Assembly (NCBI GenBank): GCA_905250075.1
Contig: CAJNOP010000037.1
Coordinates: 1,230,784 to 1,294,783, forward strand
Source of the DNA: Rotaria sp. Silwood1
Lineage: Eukaryota > Rotifera > Eurotatoria > Philodinida > Philodinidae
DNA: 64,000 nt
Direction of reading: 5' to 3'
In this document: positions 11,001 to 21,911 of the stretch, piece after piece
Layout: every line of letters starts with the position of its first letter
Numbering within the stretch: position 1 is the stretch's first letter
Notes under the pieces: model-generated
The model's input: only the letters and a program-made list of their open reading frames with translations
Databases searched by the model: none
Told to the model about the DNA's origin: nothing
Position numbers and translations under genes: made by a program

Positions 11001-13263
11001 TGTTGAGTATTGATAAAAACCATATGTGGTTTCTATGTATAAAATGATCAAAACATTAGAGAAATGATACTAACAGCATTTTTTCTAATGATGTCAGTTC
11101 GAGAATGTATATATTAATTTGATTATATAACTGTCGTCTGGCATTTTGCAAGAGTAGATCAAAAATTTATTGAATCGTGTAAAAAAAAGAAGAATGCTTT
11201 TTTTCTTCTTCTTTATAACAAAGAATTACAATTTTGCAACATGTTTTACTTTAGTATGTGGTATTTTTAATTGTCATTTTCATTGGAATGGATTCGAAGA
11301 TAAATCTTAGACCCATGAGATGCTTATTCATAACTAATTACTATGATATTATTATTCTTTTAAATGATCAATAAACACAGACAATGCAATCAAATTGTAG
11401 AAAAACAATAGATTATTTTCAATTTATTAGTCGATTTCCGAATAACAGTATATAATGAAAACAAGGCAATAGTAAGTTTTTGTTTGAAACCATAGAAATA
11501 TTTGAAATTCAATAACTGATGTACAAGTTACTACCACAATAATTTGCATAGACAGAAAAATCCATAACGAATGACAATGTCACACTAATAGAAAAAAGGG
11601 TATCACTGGATTATATGTTACAACTTTTGTGAAATTAATTTCCGACATTAATAGCATTTTTTAATTTTAATTGTAAATTTATATGACACAATATAAGATT
11701 AAAAAAGCTTGTTAGCACAGTCCCTTTGGGGCTGAGATGTGGAACTCGCATATCTTCTTTAGTTTCATTGTACTAATGACAAAATATATAATGTTTAAAT
11801 TCTCTCAAAGACGATAATTCTTTTCTAATGATAATCGATTATCAGCAAATGTTGTCTTTTTTTTATTTATATACTTCGAACAGAATTTTTTTTTGTGAAG
11901 TTGCTATGGTCTGTAATGGGAGCCTGTCTGTAAGGGGTGGGAAGCCGCGAAACCTTGAACTTAAAACTTACACGCACTATTTTCTTCGAAAATATATATG
12001 AGTTCCACAAAATGACAAAGTGAATGAAAACGAGAGAAAAAACTATACAAAAAAAATTTTTATTGAAGTCAAAAAAACCATATAGTCTTGTTTTTCTTAT
12101 GTAAACGTGTAATTCCAGCATGGTTTTTAATGTACGCTTATTTCAAAGAAAATATGTGCGGATATTTTCTTATATATTATTGTTTTAATTCATTAATAAT
12201 TAATCATGATGTGACAAATTTTAAATTTTACGTAATATATTTAGTAGGTATGAACTCAGTATTAAAAACTCGATTAAGCTATGCGAAGGTGCCTGTATGT
12301 GTTGACAGAGGACTCAAAGGCACGTCACACATTCACCAAGTCTCTTACATGATTCCAGAGTTCTGATATTAGTCTCTTGCTCTCGAGTCTTAATGAATAA
12401 TATCTTTCTTCTGAAATTTTAAGGTTTCAAATCAAGAAAAATACATGTTATTTGTCATATGGTCGTGTTATATTCCATACAACTATAAAATATTTAACTG
12501 TGACTTTTCTAATCTAATGTTTGTAGTTTTAGATTGTTTAACGAAAACTACAAACGTGTTTGTTCTTTTCAATGTAAGATAGATAAAATTTGTATTTGAT
12601 TGACTCAAACATTAGGAAGATCAGTAAGAAACATGAAAAATAGTTTGTTAATGTTTTCACTCAAAGTTCGTTCACATCTTTTAACAAGAGTTAAAATCGA
12701 TTCTATATTAATCATTATCGAAAAATATCTTTCATTATATCAAATATTACACTGCAGATCTAAGTTCATGATTCTCGGTTTTTCATTTATTCCAATACAT
12801 AAATTTAATTGCACATGTCGAAAATCAAAAAATTATTTTTTATTTTGTGGTTAACTTTTTTTTCTAAAATCACATAAAAAAAAATAGATGCAAGCATTCA
12901 TCAATTTGCGGATTGAAAAATAATCGAAAAATAGTACTCAATAAAGATCAGAAAAAAGTAACAAAAAACACACTAGCAGCAATACAATAAAAAAAAATAC
13001 TATATAAAGGCATCAAACGAAAAATTAACAAAAAAGTGATAGAAATGTTGGTTCGGTCATAATGAAATGATTGCACTATTTTGAAGTTTAAATATAAGTA
13101 AAATTATTTGTGGAAAACAATACGTATAATCTGAGAAGAGAGGAACACATTCAACATCATATTGGCACATGGAAACCAATAATTGTGAATTCCTGTGTAA
13201 TACACGTAAAAATAGACTGTAAGTTAAACGTGTATTTGTTTGAATAACTAACCTATCTACATA
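8003..13263. other. Long gene-poor interval upstream of FGFRL1-like gene
   Basis: About 5.3 kb without a credible coding exon on either strand. Open frames here are short, rich in Phe/Ile/Lys from A/T runs, and lack splice-compatible neighbours. It likely holds the 5' UTR and promoter of the FGFRL1-like gene (near 8000-9500, a mixed purine/pyrimidine stretch) and the 3' end of the syntaxin transcript. A short A/T-flanked hairpin with AAGAAGAA and TTCTTCTT arms lies at about 11189-11212. Confidence 0.45.
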
Positions 13264-14830
13264 TTACTTTCTAAGCCCCAAATACAATCCAAGAGCCAAA
13301 ATAACTAATACAATGATTAAAATTGTAATTAGAATAATTTTTTTACGTCGAGCAGAAGTCTAGAATTAAAAAAAAAAAGGATATACTTTTGATGAATAAT
13401 AAGTAAATAACCTGATAAGAAACGGCTTTTGTTAGTTTTTGATTACCCGATTCTACATGCGTTTCAGCATCAGCTATATGTTCACCAATAGAATCTAAAC
13501 AAAATGAAATGATATATTGTTTAATCTATATGCATTATGCATTAATAGTATTTTCTATTAAGCGAAAACCATCTATTTTATAAAAGCTTGAACAAGTTGT
13601 GGATTGCTTTGTTCTACTTGTTCAATAGAAGCTTTAGCATGACTTTAAATTATATCTTAAATAAGATTATTTCTCTAAAATTCTACGCATAGTTTTTTTT
13701 TTTATCTCTTTAATTTAGTTATAAAAATTATTAAAAATCTTACCAATTATTCCACCATGGCTATGAACAATCTGAGCAACATCTTTGAATAGTTCATTAA
13801 CTTCAACAATATTTGTCTAAGAAAAAGTAACATTTCTTTTTAACAAGCTTCTTCAAATTAATTTTATACTTCAATTTGACGTAACTGTTCATCACGTTCT
13901 CTTAAACCTCTTAGATCAACTTCTTGTTCCATTGGTAAAATAGATTGTTGTTGAAGTTGAGTATTTGAAGGTTCAGATGTATCAGTATTATTTGATTCAT
14001 GTATACTTTGTTGTCGATATGTAACAGCTCGAGCACGTTCAAGACTTTCTTTTTCTTTTCTAGCACCTGCACGTTGTGTTTCTTGAAAACGATTCAATAT
14101 TGCTAAATATTGTTTTGGTAAAGTTTCAGCCAAATTTTTTCTACGTTTCTATAAAAAGTTTGTTCATTAAATTTTTCTTTTTGTTTTTCTTTTTCACCTG
14201 ATCAGCCTCACTTGCTAGAGGAATACTCTGAAGTTGTTGAAGAATATGATTTGTTTCTTGCATTAATAATTTTGTTTCATTTTGTAGACGAAGACTGATT
14301 GAATGTAAAATGACATTCATATTTAATCATAAATTTATTTAACTTACTAACGTTCTCGTAATGGTTCACTATCTTCTGGTGTACCTAATTTTTTTACAAG
14401 CGTTTCAAGATCACTTGCTATGAATAATTAAATAATAGATAAAAAGAAAAGATCAACAAATCATTTAACATACTGTGGCTATTAATCTTTGCTAGGTTAG
14501 CCGATATAGTATTACATAAACGTTGAAAATCGCTAGCCGTTGCCACTAAAACCAACAATACAAATAAATTTTCTCGGAACATTTTTCTTACTTTTTGATG
14601 ACCAAGTGTCGATACAATTGTCGATCTGAAATAAAATATTCTCTTAAAATACAATCTAAGATTAGCTATGTCACATTGTAGCATGTTAATATAACCCTAT
14701 TAAAATATATTAGAAGTAAGCAAAAACAAGGATTAATCTAAGTAAATATGAAAGTTTGAGATTAATTTGCATGTTAGGATTTTTTTCTTCCTCTCACTTG
14801 TAATAACACATCATCTGATGGATCAGCCAT
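13264..14830 (-). CDS. Endosomal-type syntaxin (STX7/STX12-like Qa-SNARE)
   Basis: Nine short exons from ATG at 14828-14830 to TAA at 13264-13266, roughly 14798-14830, 14593-14626, 14478-14549, 14348-14415, 14195-14300, 13864-14152, 13744-13817, 13411-13497 and 13264-13360. The N-terminus (MADPSDDVLLQ, then SDFQRLCNTISANLAKINSH and LVKKLGTPEDSEPLRER) matches the Habc region of syntaxin 7/12. A basic linker KRRKNLAETLPKQY follows, then the SNARE motif (LRGLRERDEQLRQIE ... NIVEVNELFKDVAQIVHS ... DSIGEHIADAETHVESGNQK) and a C-terminal anchor (RRKKIILITILIIVLVILAL...). Such proteins drive fusion at endosomes and lysosomes. The zero-layer Gln is His (HSHGGIID, where syntaxins have S-Q-G). A possible alternative 3' exon lies in the intron at 13579-13637. 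It shares a 451-bp divergent upstream region with the SMNDC1 gene. Confidence 0.85.
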
Positions 14831-15184
14831 GAATATTGTCTTCGATTCTTTCACTTAATTTATCTCACAAACAAGAAAATTGTTATCAATTATTCACTAA
14901 AGTAGAATTCTCAAGTATTCAACACTTACTAATAAATTCTTTACTTTGTACTACTCCGTATTCACTCTTTCTCATACAATCGCCCACACATCTGATAATG
15001 ACTCACTGCAAGTTTCACAGTCATTATAAGCAGATGGCGCTGCAATTATACGAAAATAAATAAAAAATATTGAATAATCAAATTTTATTTTAAAAAATTC
15101 TTTTTTTTTTCTTAGTAATTATATATTTGTTATACTTAAAATATTAACCAGTCAAAATGCATGTCTTTATCCCAGTCCACCGTC

Positions 15185-15222
15185 TGTCAGCCAGCCAGTT
15201 AGTCAATCAGTCAGTCATCTAT
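15185..15222 (+). repeat. Degenerate CAGT/CAGC tandem repeat in divergent promoter region
   Basis: The interval between the syntaxin and SMNDC1 start codons contains GTCAGCCAGCCAGTTAGTCA followed by ATCAGTCAGTCATC, an imperfect 4-bp tandem repeat. No function is assigned. Confidence 0.6.
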
Positions 15223-15281
15223 TTGATTCTTACTTTATTGAATAAAAAGCGCCACTTTAAAATCCAAAACTTAAGAAATAA

Positions 15282-16406
15282 ATGGATACTGGAGATTTAA
15301 ATTTACCTGCTTGTAAATATCAACTTGAGCAAGTACATATATCTTTTCTGAAATCGCATTAATTTTAATTTATTTTTGCATTGATTTTTTTTCAGGTCGA
15401 ATTAGCACTCAAAGCAAAACCAGATGATCCTGAATTACTCAAACTGAAACAAGATCTTGAAGTAATATTTCTTCATTTATTTATTTTTTAACTAATTATT
15501 TCATTTAGGAAGTCATACAAATAACAGCTGAATTACTCGGTTGTGATCCATCCATCTTAAATTCTGATGAAACAGCAACAACATTAACGAATTATAATGA
15601 AATAGCATCTTCCAGTTATTCATCATCATCACAATTAAATAATACAACAGCATCATCATCATCAGCTCGTTCAGCTATTAAATGGAAAACAGGTGATCGA
15701 TGTTTAGCACCTTGGAATGAAGATGGAAAGTATGTAAAATTAGAATTTTTTACAATTTCAATTCTATATATATATATTTTTTTTTTTTTTTCTAATCAGA
15801 TATTATGAATGTACGATTGATGATGTACTTGATGATGGAACATGTACAATTGTTTTTGATGGCTTTGAATCAGCACCATTAACGATAGTTCGAGTAAGTA
15901 TTTAATGTAGTTAAAAATAAAAATAAAAATATTTCAATATTGTATTATTTCTAAAGGCATCAAAATTAAAACCATTCGATCGAACCCGTTCTGATTTTAG
16001 TGGTATAAGATCAGCTGCTAATCGAGCCAAAACAAAGTAAATATTACAATGCAATGTTTTGGTTTTTTGATTTTGATCTTTTTTTTTTTATTTAATAGAC
16101 GAGAATTAGAACAACGATTACGTGAACTTAAACGTCGAAAAAAAGAGAAGAAAGTGGCAAAACTAAAGGAATTCGAAGAAGAACGTGAAAAAGATAAAAA
16201 ACGATGGACAGATTTTAATTCTAAAGTAATTAAATAATAAATCATATTCATTTCAAAAATATTTCTTTATTTAGTTAACTGGTCGAACATGGAAAGGTGT
16301 CGTCTCAAAGTCAATGGTTAAAACTGATAAACGAACTGAACAATTACATGGTACAACAAATGGTTATTTAATATCAAATTATAAACCAGCTCAACCACGA
16401 CCATAG
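15282..16406 (+). CDS. SMNDC1: SMNDC1/SPF30, Tudor-domain splicing factor
   Basis: Seven exons with matching phases: 15282-15332, 15396-15461, 15509-15729, 15800-15893, 15957-16036, 16099-16225 and 16275-16406, giving 256 aa (human about 238). The N-terminal helical part includes YQLEQVELALKAKPDDPELL. A Ser-rich linker leads into a Tudor domain (KWKTGDRCLAPWNEDGKYYE ... DDGTCTIVFDGFE). The aromatic-cage-type W and Y residues are present. A basic Lys/Arg/Glu coiled region (RELEQRLRELKRRKKEKK...) and the conserved tail (TGRTWKGVVSKSMVKTDK) follow. SPF30 binds symmetrically dimethylated Arg of Sm proteins and is needed for tri-snRNP assembly in the nucleus. Order and conserved tail distinguish it from SMN itself. 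The start has a purine context (AAATGG), and it is divergent with the syntaxin gene. Confidence 0.9.
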
Positions 16407-16631
16407 ATTTGTTTGATGTATCATATATGTGACAACGATCTTGATTTTTTTCTTCTTGTCATTTTTTGTTCGTCAGTTTCGTTTTTTTTTTTTTTTCATT
16501 TAAAATGTAATCTTTTGTGTATGTGAAAGAAAGATATGAATAAGAATGACACTTGTATGTTATTCTAGATTTTTTTTCATTTCTTGGATTTGATTTAAAT
16601 TCTGTGAGAAATAACAACGATTGTTTGAAAA

Positions 16632-19379
16632 ATGCAAAGTACTCGTCTGTTAATTACCGCACAACGTTGTTCATCAACATCTAGAATTAATCATTTATTG
16701 AGACGATGTCTCACTATTTCTAATTCAACAAGTAAAATAAACCTCAACAAGTGAGCAATTATAACAAAAACAAAAGAATATTGTTGAGTTTAGTAGTGTT
16801 CAATGAAGTTGATCAAAAAATTTTTAATTGTGCAGAAATGAAAATTATATCTTGAAATAGATGTATTAAGTAATCGAAAAGAAATTCCAAAAAAGTTTGT
16901 ATAAAGATAATTCTCTTAAAATTTCTATCAAAGATCCGACACCTATTGATTTAAAAAAAGTATAGAAAAAACACTTCAAAGTACTGTTTTATATTAGATT
17001 TCAATAAAAAATAGTTTGTATCGGCTATTTGGACTTCATATTTGAGATATTTTTGGAAACTGTCATGTGAACTATCAATAAAACTATCAGTATTTTAAAG
17101 TTGTTAGATTTCTAACTATTCGGTTATTGTAGTACTATCGATATTGTTTATTGGTATTCTATAGTAGATACTCTTGAGATAATATTTTAATAAAAAAAAT
17201 ATTTTTTTGTTTTCATTATTTTAGCTCATCTCTATTTCTAGTCGATTCAAACCTTTCATCATGTAGCACTAGTGGTCGATTATTATCACTATCAACAAGT
17301 AACATTATCCATATTCGACAAAATCTACCTGTTCGATATGCTTCATCCAGTAGTTTACCATCTCATAAAAGAATTACTCTTCCAGCATTATCACCAACTA
17401 TGGAAACCGGTACAATACGATCATGGTCTAAAAAAGAAGGAGAAAAAGTTGCTGAAGGTATATATCATTAATGTGATGAGCAGTTCTTTACTTATCGTTT
17501 CTTTTTTTTTTATAAAGTTCGATTATCGAAAAGTTTCTTTCGAAAACAATGACAAGAAAATATTTTTCTTACAGGTGATGTATTGGCTGAAATTGAAACA
17601 GATAAAGCAACATTAGGATTTGAATCAAGCGATGATGGATATCTAGCAAAAATTTTTATACCTGCTGGAAGCAAAGATGTATCTGTTGGAAAAGTAAGTA
17701 AATAGTTATTCAAGTTTTTATTATGGAACTATGCAATAATTTATATATTTAGCTTTGTGCTATTATTGTTGAAAAAGAAGAAGATATAGCTGCATTCAAG
17801 AATTATAAAGATGATAGTAGTGAATCGTCAGTTAAAAAGAAATCATCAGATGAAAAAGCTACTATATCTGAAAAAACTGCAATGAAAGAAAATGTACTTA
17901 CGAAAAAAGATGACTCAACAAGTCAAAAAGAACAAAAAACAACATCAACTCGTAGTTCAAGTGATGATGATCGAATTGTGGCATCACCTTTTGCTCGAAA
18001 AATTGCTCAAGAAAAAGGCATAGATCTAGATGTAAATATTCAATTCTCTATGTTGTATGTACAACAAAATCATATCTTATTTAAACTTTCTAGTCAATTC
18101 AAGGTAGTGGTCCTAATGGTCGAATTATAGCTGAAGATGTTGAAAAATTTATAAAAGAAGGCGGTGTCAAAACTAAACTAGACGCTAAAAAAGTCAAAGA
18201 TGCTCAAACAACTCCATCTAAAGCAGCTAAAAAAGATAAAGAAACAGCAATAGGTACAGGCGGTTATGATGAACAACAAATATCAGAATTACAAGCAGTA
18301 AACAATTTATACACAAAGATTTCATTTTATTCTATAATTCATTTTCTTTTCTCAGGAAAATGCCCGTCGTGTAACTGAATCAAAGACTACAATACCACAT
18401 TATTATTTAACTATTGACATTCAATTAGATGAAATACTCAAGTATGTTCTTTTAAAACTTAATGAGTTTTTCGTGATTTAGGAACATTTTTTTTTCTAGA
18501 TTACGTCAAAAATTTAATGATATATTAACACCTAAATCAAAGGATTCAAAAGAAAAAATACGTGGTATTTCAGTAAATGATTTTATTATAAAAGCAGCTG
18601 CACTTGCATGCAAGAAACGACCTGAAACCAATAGTGTTTGGATGGATAAATCTATCAGACAGTAAATAATATCACTGAATTTTATTATTCATTTAATTTA
18701 AAATATTTATATAAGATATGAAACAGTTGACATCAATGTTGCAATCGCTACTGAAGCTGGTCTTCTTATGACGCCTATTATTTATTATGCAGATCAAAAG
18801 GTAAATTTTTATTATGTTTAAAATGAAATAGTTCTGTTTTCTTTAGGGTCTTTCTACCATCAATAAAGAAATATCCCAATTGAGCGAGAAAGCAAACAAT
18901 GGAAAATTGAATGACAATGAACTTGAAGTAAATCAATAGAATTTTTTTTTGTTTTTGTTTTATCATTCTAATTATAGATGGGAACATTTACAATATCTAA
19001 TTTGGGAATGTATGGTATAACAAATTTTAGTGCTATAATCTATCCTCAACAAGTATGCCATATAGAATAAAGAATAATGTTTGAATTGAAACAAAAGTAA
19101 AATATATATGTATTCTTACTTTTATCTTTCTAGTCAGCTATTTTAGCTGTTGGTGGCGTTGAAACAAAAATTGTACCTGCAGCAGATTCTCCAAAGGGGT
19201 ATGGAATTATTTTTCTTTATTAATCAGTTGAATTTCTTCGCTTTAATAGTTTCCGTCAATCAACTAATGTCAATGTAACATTAGCATGTGATCATCGTGT
19301 CATTGATGGTGCCATTGGTGCCCAATGGTTACAAGAATTTAAACAATTTCTTGAAAATCCTGGATCAATGATTTTATAA
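16632..19379 (+). CDS. DLAT: Pyruvate dehydrogenase E2, dihydrolipoamide acetyltransferase
   Basis: Twelve exons (16632-16750, 17225-17457, 17575-17693, 17753-18031, 18094-18297, 18356-18441, 18500-18661, 18716-18800, 18847-18927, 18978-19052, 19134-19198, 19250-19379) sum to 545 aa in phase. The N-terminus is Arg/Ser-rich without early acidic residues, consistent with a mitochondrial presequence. One lipoyl domain follows ([20 protein letters not shown] ... [13 protein letters not shown], with the lipoylated Lys in DKA). A Lys/Ser linker leads to the E1/E3-binding domain ([17 protein letters not shown] ... [17 protein letters not shown]) and the catalytic core, which keeps the active site [13 protein letters not shown]. 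The core His supports E2 rather than E3BP/PDHX. Vertebrate E2 has two lipoyl domains, so one here is notable. It transfers acetyl groups to CoA in the mitochondrial matrix. Intron 1 is 474 bp; the others are short. Confidence 0.93.
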
Positions 19380-21911
19380 ACAATATTATGCTAGAATGTG
19401 TCTTGAATTGTCGTCTTATACCCCATCTATGCTCCATATATTAGTCATAAATTGTTGCCTAGCTTTGTGATATAACTACCCTATTGCGTGCGTATTATAT
19501 CTTCATTTATTTTTAGTAAAAGGCAACCAATATAACAATTCATGGTTCTCATCTTTTTAATCATTTTTCTTTTCTATCTGATTCATCAGAACTATAAATA
19601 GAATACATGAAAATATGGAATGTAAATCTAATAGAGATCAGTCCATAAGTTACTTCATCGAAAAGGAAATTATTTATTTTCGATATAACTTGATCTAATG
19701 AATTAAAAATTACACCAGAGCGAAGCGGATATGAATAGTTTTTTTTTCTTAAAATAAACGCTGACGAAATGGTTTTTTGTCTAGTGTTATTATTTCTTTT
19801 AATGTGAAAAAACAATATAGAATTGAAAATAATTACAAGTCAATTGACTCAAATTAATATGTGTCAAGTAGATTTTATTTATGTTAAAATTAGTAACGGT
19901 ACCATGTAACAATCAAAAGTTGACTGATTATACTAACATTTCATCAAAATGTTATTAGTTCACAGCCCATTACACGATGGTATTTTTTTTTTGCATTACT
20001 GTTAATTGTGTGGTACTTAAAAGCAACATTATATTAGTATTTATTATATGGTTCTGAGCACTTCTTTATGATTGATAATAAAATCAAAAACTATCGAAGA
20101 TCCATGATGACATTTATCTGAAATATCTATTCAAGTTTTTCGCAAAAAGATTGATACTTTCTGATATTTCATATTTATCTTATGTTTCACGTAAAAGTCT
20201 CAAGCGGAGTGTATTTTTCGATATTCTTGCATTTCGCTCAGATCAAAAGACGTCCATTTTTATCTTGTAGTGTTGACAGGGCTGGCTCGAGTCAGCAAAC
20301 ATTCGGGGGTTGTCGCGATTTTTTCAGGAGTTGTTCCGAACTTTTGTAATGCGAATAAAATGTTTTTCTAACAGAACTCAAGAAAAAAATTTCATTTTCG
20401 CTGGGGAAAAACGAAAATTTTCGATTATTGGGGGGTTGTCACAACCCCCCTAGTCGGGCCAGCCCTGAGTGTTGAAGTATGTCAACACGTAATTATCATG
20501 AACAAGTAATTGATCGTTAAAAAAAATTCTTGAAATCTTAGTATTGCTCTAAACAGATCATTCGCTTGTGGTAATTTGATAAAATTATAAGTGAAATTCT
20601 TTTTTTTTTTTTGTTGAGTTTTCATTCGTTAATTTTCCTTATTGACAAATAAAATAACATGAGAATGGAAAAATCATTCATGCAAAATGTAAAATATGGG
20701 GTTGTGATTCAGTTATTGCTTCATCGTCATTAGTTATTGAATCAAATAGAGAAAGATCGATTAAGAAAACAAATATAATTAAAAATTAAGAAATTGTTAA
20801 AAATCTATTTTTAACAGAAGAAAGATTAATTTATTCAAGTAAAAGAAAAAGACAATACTTTATTTTAATTCTTAATTCTTAATTTTATTTTAGTGATTGC
20901 TGTTGATATAACAGAAGCAGGAATTCTTGGTTTTAATATTAAGACAACAAACAAAGAGCAAGTGAATAATACAAAAAAAATTATCTTTTTAATTATGTTG
21001 ACTAATTTGAGGTTTTTTTTCTCTATATTCCATTGCTTATCGCAATCCTTATGAAAAGTTCACGAATCCTATTATAAGCCGCTTTGATTCACGGATAAAT
21101 TGATAGACATTTATAATTTTTAATTATGTTATGCAGTTTCATGAGTAAACAAGCGAATACAGTGTTAAGATGATTATGTCTTAATTTATAACATAATTTT
21201 GCACGTAAAGGACAGACTCTATTAATAGAGACTTCCCTCATGCCATGCAAATAAGACTTTCTGCTGAGAAAATTAAACTAATTTCTTTATCTATTTGAAT
21301 AACATGATTTTAAAATATGAATTCAGCATCTTTCTATTATTAGTTTTTATACTAAACATGTTTTAACGGAAAAGGAGTGTTTTTTTCTATATTGATAAAC
21401 AACTATATTCCGTAGATATTGAGTCATATTTTTGGTATGCAAAAATGCGACATTTCATGCAGCTTCTCTATTTTCATTCAGCTTATTAGTATATATATAT
21501 ATATATAAATTAACTGCTGAAAGCTCATTTATAACGAATGAGTGATGACTGAAATAAAGCCATATTTTTATCGATTGAGTATTCGTTTTTATATAAAAGA
21601 ACTTTCTGTAACTCTGACAAAGAAACTATAAATAATGATAAAGTGGTTAATCAACTCTTAAAAATATGAATATGAAGATAGATTGAGTAAGTGAAAACTA
21701 TTAGTATACTTATTTAGACTCATCATGAATTTGATAGAAGAGATGTTCTCGTAACACATCATTATATTCGATTTCTAGAAGTTTATTTTTATGTATATTC
21801 CTTTGCTGAAATTGAGAAAAAAAAAACAATAAATAATAAATTTTTTTAAAATATTTTAATCAAAAATGAATAGTTCATCTGACACAAAAAAAAATAATAT
21901 CTCTGAAATTT
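19380..21911. other. Intergenic interval between convergent E2 and unknown gene
   Basis: About 2.5 kb of AT-rich sequence with no credible exon. It contains a hAT-like MITE at 20277-20467 and an (AT)n run near 21490-21507. Otherwise nothing is seen. Confidence 0.5.
20269..20475. mobile_element. hAT-like MITE (191 bp) with 8-bp target duplication
   Basis: Element 20277-20467 with inverted ends CAGGGCTGGCTCGA and, on the other strand at the right end, CAGGGCTGGCCCGA. It is flanked by the perfect 8-bp direct repeat AGTGTTGA (20269-20276 and 20468-20475). CAGGG ends plus 8-bp duplication are characteristic of hAT superfamily non-autonomous elements. The interior has no ORF. It has G-runs, including a GGGGGGTTGTCACAACCCCC hairpin, in strong contrast to the surrounding AT-rich DNA. 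Confidence 0.85.

Noticed and set aside
11720-11760. GC-richer patch with CCCTTTGGGG, considered as an RNA gene
   Set aside because: No cloverleaf, Sm site or pol III boxes could be built around it.
12285-12335. GTGCCT...AGGCAC inverted repeat, considered as a microRNA precursor
   Set aside because: Only about six paired bases at each end with poor pairing inside.
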